Below are positions 53,433 through 63,503 of a DNA stretch of 64,000 bases, one piece after another. Every line of letters begins with the position of its first letter. Position 1 is the stretch's first letter. The stretch is taken from assembly GCF_024704725.1 (NCBI RefSeq), contig NZ_JALIQS010000012.1:1-64000 (forward strand). Direction: 5' to 3'. The translations under genes were made by a program, and so were the position numbers. This DNA comes from Shinella sp. CPCC 101442. Lineage in GTDB: Bacteria > Pseudomonadota > Alphaproteobacteria > Rhizobiales > Rhizobiaceae. Under the pieces are notes generated by a model. It saw nothing but the letters and a program-made list of their open reading frames with translations. It was not told the DNA's origin and made no database searches.

Positions 53433-56400
53433 ATGAACAGGCTGTCCCGAATTCTCCGCGCCACGCTCCGTTATTTCGGCTACGGCATCGTCATTCTTCT
53501 GCTCGTTCTGGTCGGCCTTGTCGGCTTTGTCGGCTTTACCGATGCGGGCGCGCGTTTCGCCGTCGCCTATGTGGAGAAGATCGCTGCGGCGAGCGGACAG
53601 GTGATCTCGATCAGCGAACCCTCCGGCCTGCTCACGGGTCGGCTCAGGGCAAAGATGATCACCGTCGGGGACGAGAAGGGCACCTATGCGGAGGTCAAGG
53701 ATCTCTCGGTCGACTGGTCACCGCTGAGCCTGCTCGGTTTCCGGTTCGACGCACAGCGCATTTCCGCCTCTTCCATTTCGCTTCTGCGTCTTCCCGAGTC
53801 CAAGGCGGACGCGGAAAAATCCGACGCGCCCTTTTCCCTGCCGGTCGAGGTGCATGTCGGCGCGCTGCAGGTGCCGGAGCTGTTCGTTTCGGGCACCGTC
53901 GCCGGTCGCGACCAGCGCATCGTGCTTTCGGGCAGTGGCAATGCGACGGCCGAAAGCGTGGCCGTCAAACTCTCCGCCTCGGAAAAGGCGCGCCCGGATG
54001 CGCGCGTCGTGGCCGATATCGTCTTCAACCCCGCCGACAACCAGCTTCGCCTCGAAGCCGATGTCGCCGAGCCCAAGGGCGGCATTCTGGCCGCCTTGCT
54101 CAAATTGCCCGACGATCCGGCGGTCTCGATCCGCCTGACCGGCGACGGTCCGCTGTCGCAGTGGAAGGGCCGCCTTTCCGCCGCGCTCGACGGCACGGAG
54201 ATGCTACACGTCGACGGGCGGCATGATCTGGCGGCCAACGGGCTGCATACGATCGCGCTCAATGGCGGCGGCACGTTCGACGCATTGATGCCGCCGCAAT
54301 TGCGCCCGCTCTTCGCCGGCGAAACGGGTATCGACGTGATTGCCGCCTTCGACGGCTCGGACATGCTGCGCATCGAAAAGGGCGCGATCTCGACGGGTGC
54401 GATGACGCTTGCCGCTTCGGGCACGGTCAGTGCCAAGGGCGCAAACGACCTCGACGTCAAACTCTCCGGCCGCGACGGTCCCATCGATTTTCGCTGGCCG
54501 CTTGCCGAAGGCGATGCACGTGTGCTGATCGCCGGTGCCGATGTGTCCCTCACCGGAGAAGCGAGCGCTGCGGCGCTCGACGCCAATGCCTCTATTGTCT
54601 CCGCCGAAATGCCGGCCGGGCGTATCGAGAACATCCGCCTCACGGCAAAAAGCGATGCCTTCAACGTGGCAAGCCAGTCGGGCCGCATCGATGCGACGGT
54701 GGAAACCGGCGTAACGGCCTTCGCCAATCCCGATCTCGACCGTACGGTGAAAGGGCCGGCCAAGCTCGTCGCGACGCTGAACGTGTCGCCGACGGAGATC
54801 GCCTTCGATCCGGCAATGCTCGAAAGCGCCAGTATCGGCGGCACCCTGTCCGGCCGCTACGGGCTCGAAAGCCGCGAGGCCGACGTCAGTTTCCGCCTCT
54901 TTGCGCTACCCGCCGTGCTGCCGCCGGCCCTTGCCGGCAAAATCGATACGACGATTGCGATGGAGGGACGCGTCCAGCTTGGCAGCGATGGCGCAATCGA
55001 TCTTTCCGGCCTCACCGTGAAGTCCGGCACGCTGGAGACGACGGGTACCGTCTCGCTCGGCAACGGCAATCTCCAGGCGGCGCTGACCGGCAAGGTGCTG
55101 AACCTCGGCAAGCTGCTTGCCGATGCCAAGGGCGAGGCCGTCTTCGACCTTTCCGCGACCGGCCCTCTCGACGGGCTCGACGTTTCGGCCAAGGTGACGT
55201 CCAGCGGCGCGACGCTGTCCGGCCGCACGTTGAGCGATCTCGTGGTGACGCTCAAGGGCAAGGCCGTTGCCGACAGTCCCTCGGGCGAGTTGACGGCGAC
55301 GGGCGCGCTCGACGGCCAGGCGATCAATGTGCGGTCCAGCATTACCTCGGAAGGCGGGCGCATTTCGGTGCCGGTGCTGGAGGCGGAGATCGGGCCGAAC
55401 ACGTTGAAGGGCTCTCTCGCGCTCGCGCCGAACTTCATGCCGGATGGCACCATCCGCTTCGATTTCCCCGATCTCGGTCTGCTCGCCGCCATGGCCGGGC
55501 AGAAGGCGGCCGGCGATCTTTCGGGCCAGGTCGAAATCGCAACGAGCAATGGCAAGACCTCGGCCACGGTGCAGGCATCCGGCTCGGCCATCAGCCGGGA
55601 CGCCGTCAGCATCACCAGGCCGGCCGTCGATCTCGATATCGCTGACCTTGCGACCGCTGCGATCTCGGGCACGGTTCGCGCCGAACGCGTCGCCTCGGGC
55701 GAAAACCGGCTGGACGCTCTGAAACTTGAATTCTCCCGCGCAGGGCAGGCGACCAATTTCGATGTCACCGGTCGTCTCGACGGCGCGCCGCTCATCACCA
55801 GGGGTAAGGTCCTTCAGCGTGAGGGCGGGCTGGATGTGGCATTACAGGCCTTCGAGGCAGCCCCCCGGCGTATCGCATTGACACTTGCCAGGCCGACGAC
55901 GATCGGCGTGGCCGGGGGCGTGGCGACGCTCGACGGGCTCACCATCCAGGCCGGACGCGGTTCGGTTGCGGTCTCCGGCCGGGCGGGCGAAACCCTCGAC
56001 CTGTCGCTGCGGCTCAATGCGCTGCCGGCGGCGCTGGTCAACAATTTCGCTGCCGGTCTCGGTGCCGAAGGCGCGATCGGCGGTACAGTAACGGTCAGGG
56101 GCCAGGCGGCCGCGCCGGTAGTCAACTATGCGCTCGACTGGAGCGGCGCCGTGACGAGCCAGACACGCAGCGCCGGCATCGGCGCGCTGACCATCAGTGC
56201 CAACGGCGCCTTCGCGAACAACAGGGTAACGCTCGATACCGTGCTTTCGGGCGGCGGCGGGCTCTCCTTCCGGGGCGGCGGCACGGTCGGTATCGGCGGG
56301 GCGACGCCGCTCGGGCTCAACTTCCGCGGCACGGTGCCGTTCGGGCTCCTGCAGGGCCAGCTGTCTGCCCAGGGCTTCGTGCTGACGGGCAATGCCAATG

Positions 56401-57602
56401 TGGATCTTGCCATCGGCGGTACGGCGGCCGCGCCCTCCGTCACCGGCAGCATCACGGCCGGCGGCGCGCGCCTCGTCGATGTGCGCCGCAATCTCGCGGT
56501 GGAGAACCTGACGATCCGCGTGACGATGGACGGGCGGCAGGCCGTCATCGAGACGGTGTCCGGCCGGGTATCGACCGGCGGGCAGCTTTCGGCGAGCGGC
56601 CGTGTCGGCATCGCGCCGGCGAGCGGCTTTCCGGTCGACGTGACGATGCAGCTCCGCGACGTCACCTATGTGGACGGTACGCTGGTCACGGCGAATGTCA
56701 GCGGTGACATCACCCTGCGCGGGCCGGTGGCCGGCCTGGCGCTCGGTGGCAAGGTGCATATCAACAGGGCCAACGTCACCATTCCGCAGCGGTTGCCGGC
56801 GACGCTTTCCGAAATCAACATCAAGCATCGCAACGCGCCCGCCGAGGTCAAACGCATGAAGGCGGATGTCAATCGCGATCAGGGAAGCAGCGGTGCGACG
56901 CGCGGCATCGCGCTCGATCTCACCATCGAGGCACCCGGCCAGCTTTTCGTGCGCGGACGTGGCATCAATGCGGAGCTCGGCGGCAGCCTGAGGGTGACGG
57001 GCACCTCCACCGCGCCTGTCGTCTCCGGCGGCTTCGAGCTCGAGCGCGGGCGCATGGAAATCCTGACGCGCCGGCTTGATTTCACCTCCGCGCATATTGG
57101 TTTTGCCGGCGGGCTGGTGCCGACGGTCAATCTCGTCGCAGGCAGTTCGGCTGGCACGACGGAAATCACCGTCACGGTGGCCGGCGTTGCCAGCAACCCG
57201 ACCGTCACCTTTGCGTCGTCGCCCTCGCTGCCGCAGGATGAAATCCTCGCTCAGCTCATCTTCAATCGCTCGATGTCGAATCTTTCAGCGGTGCAGATCG
57301 CCCAGCTCGCCTCGGCGGCAAGCCAGCTTGCGGGCGGCCGCTCGACTGGCCTGCTCGACAGCCTGCGCAGCAAGCTCGGCGTCGACGATCTCGATATCAC
57401 GACGGACGCCCAGGGCCGTGCCGCGGTGTCGGCCGGCAAATACCTGAACGAGCGCACCTATATCGAGCTGAAGCAGGACCCGGAGACGAATGGCGCCAAG
57501 GCCGTGATCAACCTCGATGTCGGCCGCGGCCTGAAACTGCGCGGCGAGGCGGGCAGCGGCGGCAGCGCCGGTGCGGGTATCTTTTACGAGAAGGAATATT
57601 GA
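53433..57602 (+). CDS. tamB: TamB-type translocation and assembly protein (DUF490)
   Basis: A 1389-residue protein anchored in the inner membrane by an N-terminal segment (about 14-34). The rest is a long series of beta-rich repeats forming the lipid-carrying groove of AsmA-like proteins, ending in the conserved DUF490/TamB_C domain (about 1030-1389) with DEILAQLIFNRSMSNLS and IELKQDPETN. It bridges the two membranes and partners TamA. The length is normal for alphaproteobacteria. Confidence 0.94.
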   Translation: MNRLSRILRATLRYFGYGIVILLLVLVGLVGFVGFTDAGARFAVAYVEKIAAASGQVISISEPSGLLTGRLRAKMITVGDEKGTYAEVKDLSVDWSPLSLLGFRFDAQRISASSISLLRLPESKADAEKSDAPFSLPVEVHVGALQVPELFVSGTVAGRDQRIVLSGSGNATAESVAVKLSASEKARPDARVVADIVFNPADNQLRLEADVAEPKGGILAALLKLPDDPAVSIRLTGDGPLSQWKGRLSAALDGTEMLHVDGRHDLAANGLHTIALNGGGTFDALMPPQLRPLFAGETGIDVIAAFDGSDMLRIEKGAISTGAMTLAASGTVSAKGANDLDVKLSGRDGPIDFRWPLAEGDARVLIAGADVSLTGEASAAALDANASIVSAEMPAGRIENIRLTAKSDAFNVASQSGRIDATVETGVTAFANPDLDRTVKGPAKLVATLNVSPTEIAFDPAMLESASIGGTLSGRYGLESREADVSFRLFALPAVLPPALAGKIDTTIAMEGRVQLGSDGAIDLSGLTVKSGTLETTGTVSLGNGNLQAALTGKVLNLGKLLADAKGEAVFDLSATGPLDGLDVSAKVTSSGATLSGRTLSDLVVTLKGKAVADSPSGELTATGALDGQAINVRSSITSEGGRISVPVLEAEIGPNTLKGSLALAPNFMPDGTIRFDFPDLGLLAAMAGQKAAGDLSGQVEIATSNGKTSATVQASGSAISRDAVSITRPAVDLDIADLATAAISGTVRAERVASGENRLDALKLEFSRAGQATNFDVTGRLDGAPLITRGKVLQREGGLDVALQAFEAAPRRIALTLARPTTIGVAGGVATLDGLTIQAGRGSVAVSGRAGETLDLSLRLNALPAALVNNFAAGLGAEGAIGGTVTVRGQAAAPVVNYALDWSGAVTSQTRSAGIGALTISANGAFANNRVTLDTVLSGGGGLSFRGGGTVGIGGATPLGLNFRGTVPFGLLQGQLSAQGFVLTGNANVDLAIGGTAAAPSVTGSITAGGARLVDVRRNLAVENLTIRVTMDGRQAVIETVSGRVSTGGQLSASGRVGIAPASGFPVDVTMQLRDVTYVDGTLVTANVSGDITLRGPVAGLALGGKVHINRANVTIPQRLPATLSEINIKHRNAPAEVKRMKADVNRDQGSSGATRGIALDLTIEAPGQLFVRGRGINAELGGSLRVTGTSTAPVVSGGFELERGRMEILTRRLDFTSAHIGFAGGLVPTVNLVAGSSAGTTEITVTVAGVASNPTVTFASSPSLPQDEILAQLIFNRSMSNLSAVQIAQLASAASQLAGGRSTGLLDSLRSKLGVDDLDITTDAQGRAAVSAGKYLNERTYIELKQDPETNGAKAVINLDVGRGLKLRGEAGSGGSAGAGIFYEKEY

Positions 57603-57629
57603 GGCGGTTTGCCCGCTCTCGATATTCCT

Positions 57630-58070
57630 TCACGCCAGCGCGTTTTTCGTCGTTTTCAAGAGAATATTGGTTTCTGTCACCGTGATGCCGTCGATGAGGC
57701 GGATGCGGCGCAGTGTTTCGTCGAAGGCGCCGAGATCGCGGTCCTCGAGTTCGGCGATGAAATCCCAGCGGCCATTGGTGGAGTGAAGGGCGCGAACCTG
57801 CGGTAGGCCGCGCAACTGGGCACTGACGCGGTCGGCCATCTTGCCGTGCACCTCAATCAACACGATGGCGCGCACGCCGCTGCCGGTCAGTTCCACCCCG
57901 GTCTTGATGGTGAAGGCGGCAATCGTGCCGGACGAGACGAGCCGGTCGATGCGCGCGGAGACCGTGGCGCGCGAGGCACCGGTCATGGCGGCGAGCGAGG
58001 AGACGGGCGTTCTGGCATTGTGGCGCAGCGCACCGATCAATGCATGGTCAAGATCATCAAGACTTACCAA
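57630..58070 (-). CDS. Lrp/AsnC family transcriptional regulator
   Basis: A 146-residue regulator: an N-terminal helix-turn-helix (LDHALIGALRHNARTPVSSLA, recognition helix about 33-45) and a C-terminal RAM ligand-binding domain (about 65-140). TTG 58070 is the apparent start with GGATG upstream. It is divergent from the arginase gene, separated by a 135-bp region with phased repeats; related Lrp proteins activate arginine/ornithine catabolic genes. The ligand is likely arginine or ornithine by context only. Confidence 0.88.
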   Translation of the reverse strand: MVSLDDLDHALIGALRHNARTPVSSLAAMTGASRATVSARIDRLVSSGTIAAFTIKTGVELTGSGVRAIVLIEVHGKMADRVSAQLRGLPQVRALHSTNGRWDFIAELEDRDLGAFDETLRRIRLIDGITVTETNILLKTTKNALA

Positions 58071-58113
58071 TTTGTCATCCAGCGCTGCGCAAAATGCTAA
58101 AATCGCCCATCTA

Positions 58114-58177
58114 TTTGCCAGTTTTTCCTCTTTTTGCCAACAGAGCGAACGGCAATAATCGCGTAAAACCGGGCAAA
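58114..58177. promoter_or_regulatory. Phased TTTGCC/GGCAAA elements, candidate Lrp-type operator
   Basis: TTTGCC starts at 58114 and 58133, and its inverse GGCAA(A/T) at 58151 and 58172. Spacings are 19, 18 and 21 bp, close to two helical turns, placing all copies on one DNA face between the divergent lrp and arginase starts. Confidence 0.5.
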
Positions 58178-58205
58178 CCGGCTCTCACGCACCCGCGGGG
58201 AAATC

Positions 58206-59141
58206 ATGGCGGAAAATGACAAGCATATCGCGCTGATCGGCGCACCCTTGGAAGAAGGTTCGGGCCGCCGCGGCGCGGCCATGGGACCGACGGCGCTGCG
58301 CATCGCCGGCGTCGATACGACGCTGACGGATCTCGGGCATATGGTGACGGACGAGGGGGATCTGCATCCCCTGCCGGCCCGCGACCTTGCCAATCATCCG
58401 AAGGCGAACAACCTACAGATCGTCGCGGCCTTCACGCGGGCCCTTGATACCGCCGTCTATGACGCGGCGCGCAGCGGAAAATTCCCGCTCATCCTTGGCG
58501 GCGACCATGCGCTCTCCATGGGGTCCGTCTCCGGCATGGCGCGCCATGCCGCCGATCAGGGCCGTCCGCTCTTCGTGCTCTGGCTCGATGCGCATGCCGA
58601 CTTCAATTCGCCGGCAACGTCGCCCTCGGGCAACATGCACGGCATGCCCGTGGCCTTCTTCTGCGGCAAGGCCGAATTCACGCCGATCCTCGAAGCCGGT
58701 CGCCCGCTGGTCGACCCCAAGAATGTCTTCCAGGTCGGCATCCGTTCGGTCGATGCACGCGAGCGCGAGGAAATCGCCGAGCATGGTGTCAATGTCTATG
58801 ACATGCGCGCGGTCGACGAGATCGGCATGGCGCATATCATGCACGACATCATCGCCCGCATCAAAGCGGCGAACGGTCTCCTGCATGTCAGCCTCGATGT
58901 CGATTTCCTCGATCCGGAGCTTGCGCCGGGCGTCGGCACCACGGTGCCCGGCGGCGCGACCTTCCGCGAGGCGCATCTCATCATGGAGATGCTTTGCGAC
59001 AGTGGCCTCGTCTCGTCGCTCGACCTCGTCGAGCTGAACCCGTTCCTCGATGACCGCGGCAAGAGCGCGCGCATCCTCGTCGAACTCACCGCCAGCCTTT
59101 TCGGGCGCCGTATTCTCGATCGGCCAACCCGCAGCGCCTGA
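58206..59141 (+). CDS. rocF: Arginase
   Basis: A 311-residue manganese enzyme that splits arginine into ornithine and urea. Metal ligands are in LGGDHALSMG, WLDAHADFNSP and SLDVDFLDPELAPGVGT; SGNMHGMPVAF is the substrate loop. Its product is the substrate of the next gene, so the pair forms an arginine-to-glutamate-semialdehyde route. ATG 58206 follows a GGGG-A-A leader. It is regulated presumably by the divergent Lrp protein. Confidence 0.95.
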   Translation: MAENDKHIALIGAPLEEGSGRRGAAMGPTALRIAGVDTTLTDLGHMVTDEGDLHPLPARDLANHPKANNLQIVAAFTRALDTAVYDAARSGKFPLILGGDHALSMGSVSGMARHAADQGRPLFVLWLDAHADFNSPATSPSGNMHGMPVAFFCGKAEFTPILEAGRPLVDPKNVFQVGIRSVDAREREEIAEHGVNVYDMRAVDEIGMAHIMHDIIARIKAANGLLHVSLDVDFLDPELAPGVGTTVPGGATFREAHLIMEMLCDSGLVSSLDLVELNPFLDDRGKSARILVELTASLFGRRILDRPTRSA

Positions 59142-59159
59142 AAACAACCGGAGGACCCC

Positions 59160-60365
59160 ATGACGCCGTCGACTGCCAGCCTGATCGAAACCGAGTATCG
59201 CCTCGGCGCCCATAACTACAAGCCGCTCGACGTCGTGCTGTCGCGGGGGGAGGGCGTGTTCGTCTGGGATATCGACGGCAACCGCTATCTCGACTGCCTC
59301 TCGGCCTATTCGGCGGTCAACCAGGGGCATTGCCACCCGAAGATCCTGGCCGCGATGATGGAGCAGGCGCAGAAGCTGACGCTCACTTCGCGTGCCTTCC
59401 GCAACGACCAGCTGGCGCATTTCTACGAAGAAATTGCTGCGCTCACCGGTTCGCACAAGGTGCTGCCGATGAATTCGGGTGCCGAAGCCGTCGAAACGGC
59501 CGTCAAGGCCGTGCGCAAGTGGGGCTACGAGGTCAAGGGCGTACCGGAAGGCCAGGCGGAGATCATCGTCTGCTCCAACAACTTCCATGGCCGAACCATG
59601 GGCATCGTCGGTTTCTCGACGGATCCGGATGCGCGCAGCGGCTTCGGTCCCTTCGCGCCGGGCTTCCGCCATGTGCCCTTCGGCGATCTTGAAGCGTTTC
59701 GCGCGGCGATCAATGAAAATACGGTCGCCTTCCTGATCGAACCGATCCAGGGCGAGGCCGGCGTGCTGATCCCGCCGACGGGCTATTTCACGGCGGTGCG
59801 CGAACTCTGCACCAAGCACGGTATCACGCTGATCCTCGATGAAATTCAGACGGGCCTTGGCCGCACGGGCAAGCTCCTGGCTGAAGAGCACGAGGGCATC
59901 GAGGCGGATATGACGCTGGTCGGCAAGGCGCTTTCGGGTGGTTTTTATCCGGTTTCGGCGGTGCTTTCGAACAGCGAAGTGCTTGGCGTGCTGAAGCCCG
60001 GCCAGCATGGTTCGACTTTCGGCGGCAACCCGCTTGCCTGCGCCATCGCGCGGGCCGCTCTGAAGGTGCTCGTCGAAGAGGATATGATCGGCAATTCGGA
60101 GCGCATGGGCGAGCGTTTCCAGGCAGGCCTCAAGGGCATCCGGTCGAACCTCATCAAGGAAGTACGCGGTCGCGGACTGATGCTCGCCGTGGAACTCGAC
60201 CCGGCCGCCGGCGGCGCGCGCAAATATTGCGAAGCACTGAAGGAGCGCGGCATCCTCGCCAAGGATACCCATGGCGATACGATCCGCATCGCCCCGCCGC
60301 TCGTCATCACCGGCGATCAGGTGGATTGGGCGCTGGAGCAGTTCGAGGCGGTTCTGCGCACCTGA
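59160..60365 (+). CDS. rocD: Ornithine aminotransferase
   Basis: A 401-residue PLP aminotransferase that converts ornithine and 2-oxoglutarate to glutamate-5-semialdehyde and glutamate. [20 protein letters not shown] binds PLP phosphate, NNFHGRT and EPIQGEAGV are typical, the cofactor aspartate is in [16 protein letters not shown], and the PLP lysine in [15 protein letters not shown]. It begins 18 bp after arginase and is followed by a strong terminator. Confidence 0.94.
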   Translation: MTPSTASLIETEYRLGAHNYKPLDVVLSRGEGVFVWDIDGNRYLDCLSAYSAVNQGHCHPKILAAMMEQAQKLTLTSRAFRNDQLAHFYEEIAALTGSHKVLPMNSGAEAVETAVKAVRKWGYEVKGVPEGQAEIIVCSNNFHGRTMGIVGFSTDPDARSGFGPFAPGFRHVPFGDLEAFRAAINENTVAFLIEPIQGEAGVLIPPTGYFTAVRELCTKHGITLILDEIQTGLGRTGKLLAEEHEGIEADMTLVGKALSGGFYPVSAVLSNSEVLGVLKPGQHGSTFGGNPLACAIARAALKVLVEEDMIGNSERMGERFQAGLKGIRSNLIKEVRGRGLMLAVELDPAAGGARKYCEALKERGILAKDTHGDTIRIAPPLVITGDQVDWALEQFEAVLRT

Positions 60366-60389
60366 CCGGGCGCGACGGAGCCAGGAGAC

Positions 60390-60424
60390 AAGGCCTCGCG
60401 GCGACGCGGGGCCTTTGCTTTTTT
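60390..60424 (+). terminator. Rho-independent terminator of the arginase-OAT operon
   Basis: An 11-bp stem (60390-60400 with 60405-60415, one U-G) closed by a GCGA tetraloop and followed by TTTGCTTTTTT-like sequence. Confidence 0.85.
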
Positions 60425-60507
60425 CGGATGCGGCAAAAGTTTGAAAGATTTTAACCAGAGCGTGCATAGGATCGAAGCACGACGCAGATCAACCTGGAAA
60501 GATCCCG

Positions 60508-60984
60508 ATGACCTCCATCACTACGGCCACCTTTGCCGGCGACACGCTCGAAATCATCGCATTCCGTCTGCATGAGCAGGAGTTCTGCGTGAAGACGACG
60601 ACGATCCGTGAGATTCGCGGCTGGGCCCCATCCACGCCGATCCCGCATTCCCCGCCCGACGTCATCGGCGTGATGAACCTGCGCGGCACGGTCATCCCGA
60701 TCATCGATCTCGCCCACAAGCTGGGCATGAAGAGCACGGAAGCCAACGAGCGCAGCGCCATCGTGGTCGCCGAAGTGCACAGCATGGTCGTCGGCCTCGT
60801 CGTCGATCGTGTCTCGGACATCCTCACCATCCGCAGCGAGCAGATCCAGCCGGTGCCCGAGGTGACGACCTCCTTCGACAAAGTCTATGCCGAGGGTATC
60901 ATCGCCCATGAGAACGGCATGATCTGCTTCCTCAACCTTGCGCGCATGTTCAAGGAACGCGACGTGGAAGAAATGGCGGCCTGA
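60508..60984 (+). CDS. cheW: Chemotaxis coupling protein CheW
   Basis: A 158-residue protein with a single CheW domain (FRLHEQEFCVKTTTIREIRG, VIGVMNLRGTVIPIIDLAHKLG, VVGLVVDRVSDIL). It links chemoreceptors to the CheA kinase. It is flanked by terminators on both sides, so it is a one-gene unit outside a main che operon; a chemoreceptor gene follows 400 bp downstream. Confidence 0.93.
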   Translation: MTSITTATFAGDTLEIIAFRLHEQEFCVKTTTIREIRGWAPSTPIPHSPPDVIGVMNLRGTVIPIIDLAHKLGMKSTEANERSAIVVAEVHSMVVGLVVDRVSDILTIRSEQIQPVPEVTTSFDKVYAEGIIAHENGMICFLNLARMFKERDVEEMAA

Positions 60985-61012
60985 TTCCCCGTCCCATCCT
61001 TCTGGAAAATCG

Positions 61013-61044
61013 AAAACCGTCGTGCTGCCGCACGGCGGTTTTTT
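61013..61044 (+). terminator. Rho-independent terminator after cheW
   Basis: A 13-bp stem (61013-61025 with 61030-61042, one U-G), 4-nt loop, then further T residues. Confidence 0.85.
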
Positions 61045-61386
61045 GTTGCCTGTAAAATAATGCAACCTTTGGAAGAAATTGCAGTTACGCAAGGAAAGCG
61101 GCGCCTAACGTTACGTCAGCAACACAAAGCTGACTGCATTTGTAAGCTATTGTTATATAACAGAACTTAAAAATGATATCTTGTTTTTCATCAATTGTTA
61201 AAGCTGTCGCTCCATCTTTGATTGCAGATATGCGTTCTGGGGAGGCGTGATCGTCTCCCGCAAAGATTGAGAACTGAGCAGGTCTATCGTGGGCCGCGTC
61301 GCGACCCATGCGCAACACCGCAAACTGACGATCGCCACGCTGGCCATCAGCTTAGAAGCAGTGGTCGTCACACAAGGGGACAGGTC
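61045..61386. other. 342-bp AT-rich intergenic region upstream of the chemoreceptor gene
   Basis: No gene is visible. Positions 61130-61205 are markedly AT-rich and contain a 12-bp perfect palindrome TGTTATATAACA (61151-61162). TAACGTTA (61107-61114) is another dyad. The region probably holds the promoter and regulatory sites of the chemoreceptor gene. Confidence 0.5.
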
Positions 61387-63168
61387 ATGCTTTCATTTGC
61401 AAAGTCCATGGATGCAGGCCACATCATCGACGCGCTGTCGCGCTCGCAGGCCGTGATCCAATTCGACCTTAACGGCAATATCCTCACCGCCAACGAAAAC
61501 TTCTGCAAGGCGCTCGGCTACGATCTGAAGGAGATCGTCGGCAAGCATCACCGCATCTTCTGCGAAGCCGCCTATACGGCGACGGAAGAATACCGCCAGT
61601 TCTGGGCGCGCCTCGGACGTGGGGAACACGACTCCTCCAGCTACAAGCGCCTGCGCAAGGACGGCAAGGAGATCTGGATCCAGGCGAGCTACAACCCGGT
61701 CTTCCGTGGCGGCAAAGCTTACAAGGTCGTCAAATTCGCGAGCGATATCACCGAAGCGAAGATGCGGGCGACGGAAGACGCTGCAAAGCTCGACGCCATT
61801 TCCCGCTCGCAGGCGGTGATCGAGTTCACGCCATCGGGCGAAATCCTCAATGCCAACGAAAATTTCTGCGCGGGGCTCGGCTACGATCTCTCCGAAATTC
61901 GCGGCAGGCATCACCGCATGTTCTGCGATCCAGCCTATGTGCAGACGCAGGCCTATGCGGATTTCTGGAAGAACCTTGCCGACGGGCAATTCATCTCCAA
62001 CGAATTCGTGCGCTATGGCAAGGGCGGCAAGGAAATCTGGATCCAGGCGGCCTACAATCCGATCCGCGACCTGAATGGCCGGGTCTTCAAGGTCGTCAAG
62101 TTCGCGACCGATGTCACCCAGCGCATGTCAGCGATCAATGCGCTCGGCGGCGCGCTGAAGGCGTTGTCGGAAGGCGACCTCACGCAGAACCTGAAAGTTC
62201 CCTTCGTGCCCTCCATGGAGGCGGTCCGCAAGGACTTCAACGAGGCTGTCGCCGGTCTGCACGAGACCATGCGGACAGTCGAAACCAATGCGAATGCCAT
62301 CGCGTCCGGCGCACAGGAAATCCGCTCGGCGGCGGACGATCTTGCCAGGCGTACCGAGCAGCAGGCGGCCTCCGTGGAGGAAACCGCGGCCGCCCTCGAC
62401 GAAATCACCACGACGGTCGCCGATTCGAGCCGCCGCGCCGACGAGGCCGGTACACTGGTCGGCAAGACCAGGATGGGCGCGGAAAAATCCGGTGAAGTCG
62501 TCAAGAAGGCGATCGGCGCCATGGGACAGATCGAGCAGTCGTCACGCGAGATTTCCAATATCATCGGCGTGATCGACGACATCGCTTTCCAGACCAACCT
62601 CCTGGCGCTGAATGCCGGTGTCGAAGCTGCGCGAGCGGGGGAGGCCGGCAAGGGCTTTGCGGTCGTGGCGCAGGAGGTACGCGAGCTTGCCCAGCGTTCG
62701 GCAAGTGCGGCCAAGGACATCAAGGCGCTGATCACCACGTCAGGCGAGCAGGTTAGGAGCGGCGTCGCCCTCGTCGACGAGACCGGGCGCGCCCTGCAGG
62801 AAATCCTGGCGCAGGTGCACGAGGTTCACACCAACGTCGCCGCCATCGTCGAGGCTTCGCGCGAACAATCGACGGGCCTTCGCGAGATCAACACCTCCGT
62901 CAACTCGATGGACCAGGCCACGCAGCAGAATGCGGCGATGGTCGAGGAAAGCACGGCGGCGAGCCATGCCATGGCGCGTGAGGCCGATGCATTGCATGCG
63001 CTTATCCGTCGGTTCCGGCTCGCCGGAAACGGCGCGGCTGGCGGGCAGGGGGCGGCCCGAGCTCCAAGGGCTGTCGCTCCTGCCCCCACCGCGCAGCTGC
63101 ATGCCGTTGCCCGCACGATGCGATCCTCCGGCGGTGCCGCGGCGGCGGAAAACTGGGAAGAATTCTGA
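61387..63168 (+). CDS. Soluble methyl-accepting chemotaxis protein with two PAS domains
   Basis: A 593-residue chemoreceptor without membrane segments. Two similar PAS domains (about 12-125 and 134-247) share S-R-S-Q-A-V-I, ANENFC, LGYDL and HHR-FC. A HAMP-like segment and the MCP signalling domain follow, with the hairpin tip [23 protein letters not shown]. The C-terminus ends NWEEF, a CheR-tethering pentapeptide. It likely senses redox, oxygen or a cytosolic ligand. ATG 61387 has AAGGGGA upstream. Confidence 0.93.
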   Translation: MLSFAKSMDAGHIIDALSRSQAVIQFDLNGNILTANENFCKALGYDLKEIVGKHHRIFCEAAYTATEEYRQFWARLGRGEHDSSSYKRLRKDGKEIWIQASYNPVFRGGKAYKVVKFASDITEAKMRATEDAAKLDAISRSQAVIEFTPSGEILNANENFCAGLGYDLSEIRGRHHRMFCDPAYVQTQAYADFWKNLADGQFISNEFVRYGKGGKEIWIQAAYNPIRDLNGRVFKVVKFATDVTQRMSAINALGGALKALSEGDLTQNLKVPFVPSMEAVRKDFNEAVAGLHETMRTVETNANAIASGAQEIRSAADDLARRTEQQAASVEETAAALDEITTTVADSSRRADEAGTLVGKTRMGAEKSGEVVKKAIGAMGQIEQSSREISNIIGVIDDIAFQTNLLALNAGVEAARAGEAGKGFAVVAQEVRELAQRSASAAKDIKALITTSGEQVRSGVALVDETGRALQEILAQVHEVHTNVAAIVEASREQSTGLREINTSVNSMDQATQQNAAMVEESTAASHAMAREADALHALIRRFRLAGNGAAGGQGAARAPRAVAPAPTAQLHAVARTMRSSGGAAAAENWEEF

Positions 63169-63186
63169 TCCCGGCGCATCAATGCA

Positions 63187-63219
63187 AAAACGGCCGGCGT
63201 AAAGCCGGCCGTTTTGTTT
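63187..63219. terminator. Bidirectional terminator between the chemoreceptor gene and fdsD
   Basis: A 12-bp perfect stem (63187-63198 with 63204-63215), 5-nt loop, then GTTT on the plus strand and an A-run on the other side that gives T residues for the minus strand. Confidence 0.8.
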
Positions 63220-63236
63220 GAGGGCAAGAGCCGGCT

Positions 63237-63494
63237 TCAGGCCGGTGCGGCCGCCGCGGGCGGGACTTCCGCCGGCTTGGGGCGATGGATCAGCGGGACC
63301 GCCTGCAGGACGAGGCTGTCGAGACCTTCGCCATTGTGGTTGTCGACGAGATCGAAAAGCTGGCGGCGCATGCGCGGCTCCCAGAACTTGTTGATATGGG
63401 TGGCGACGCCCCCCGGGCCTTCGCTTGCCGGCTGCGAGTGGAAAAAGGTGGCGATCTGGTTTGCCATCCGGATGATCTTGTTGTTGTCGGACAT
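63237..63494 (-). CDS. fdsD: NAD-dependent formate dehydrogenase delta subunit
   Basis: An 85-residue protein of the FdsD family: IIRMANQIATFFHSQP, HINKFWEPRMRRQLF (family hallmark) and an Ala/Pro-rich tail. It is the small subunit of the soluble molybdenum-dependent formate dehydrogenase. It is 9 bp downstream of fdhD on the same strand; the catalytic genes fdsGBA are presumably beyond the window edge. Confidence 0.92.
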   Translation of the reverse strand: MSDNNKIIRMANQIATFFHSQPASEGPGGVATHINKFWEPRMRRQLFDLVDNHNGEGLDSLVLQAVPLIHRPKPAEVPPAAAAPA

Positions 63495-63503
63495 GCGCGT
63501 CTC

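Noticed and set aside
58413-60467. Minus-strand open frame of 684 codons over arginase and ornithine aminotransferase
   Set aside because: It lies antisense to two clear enzymes and has no start context or motifs of its own.
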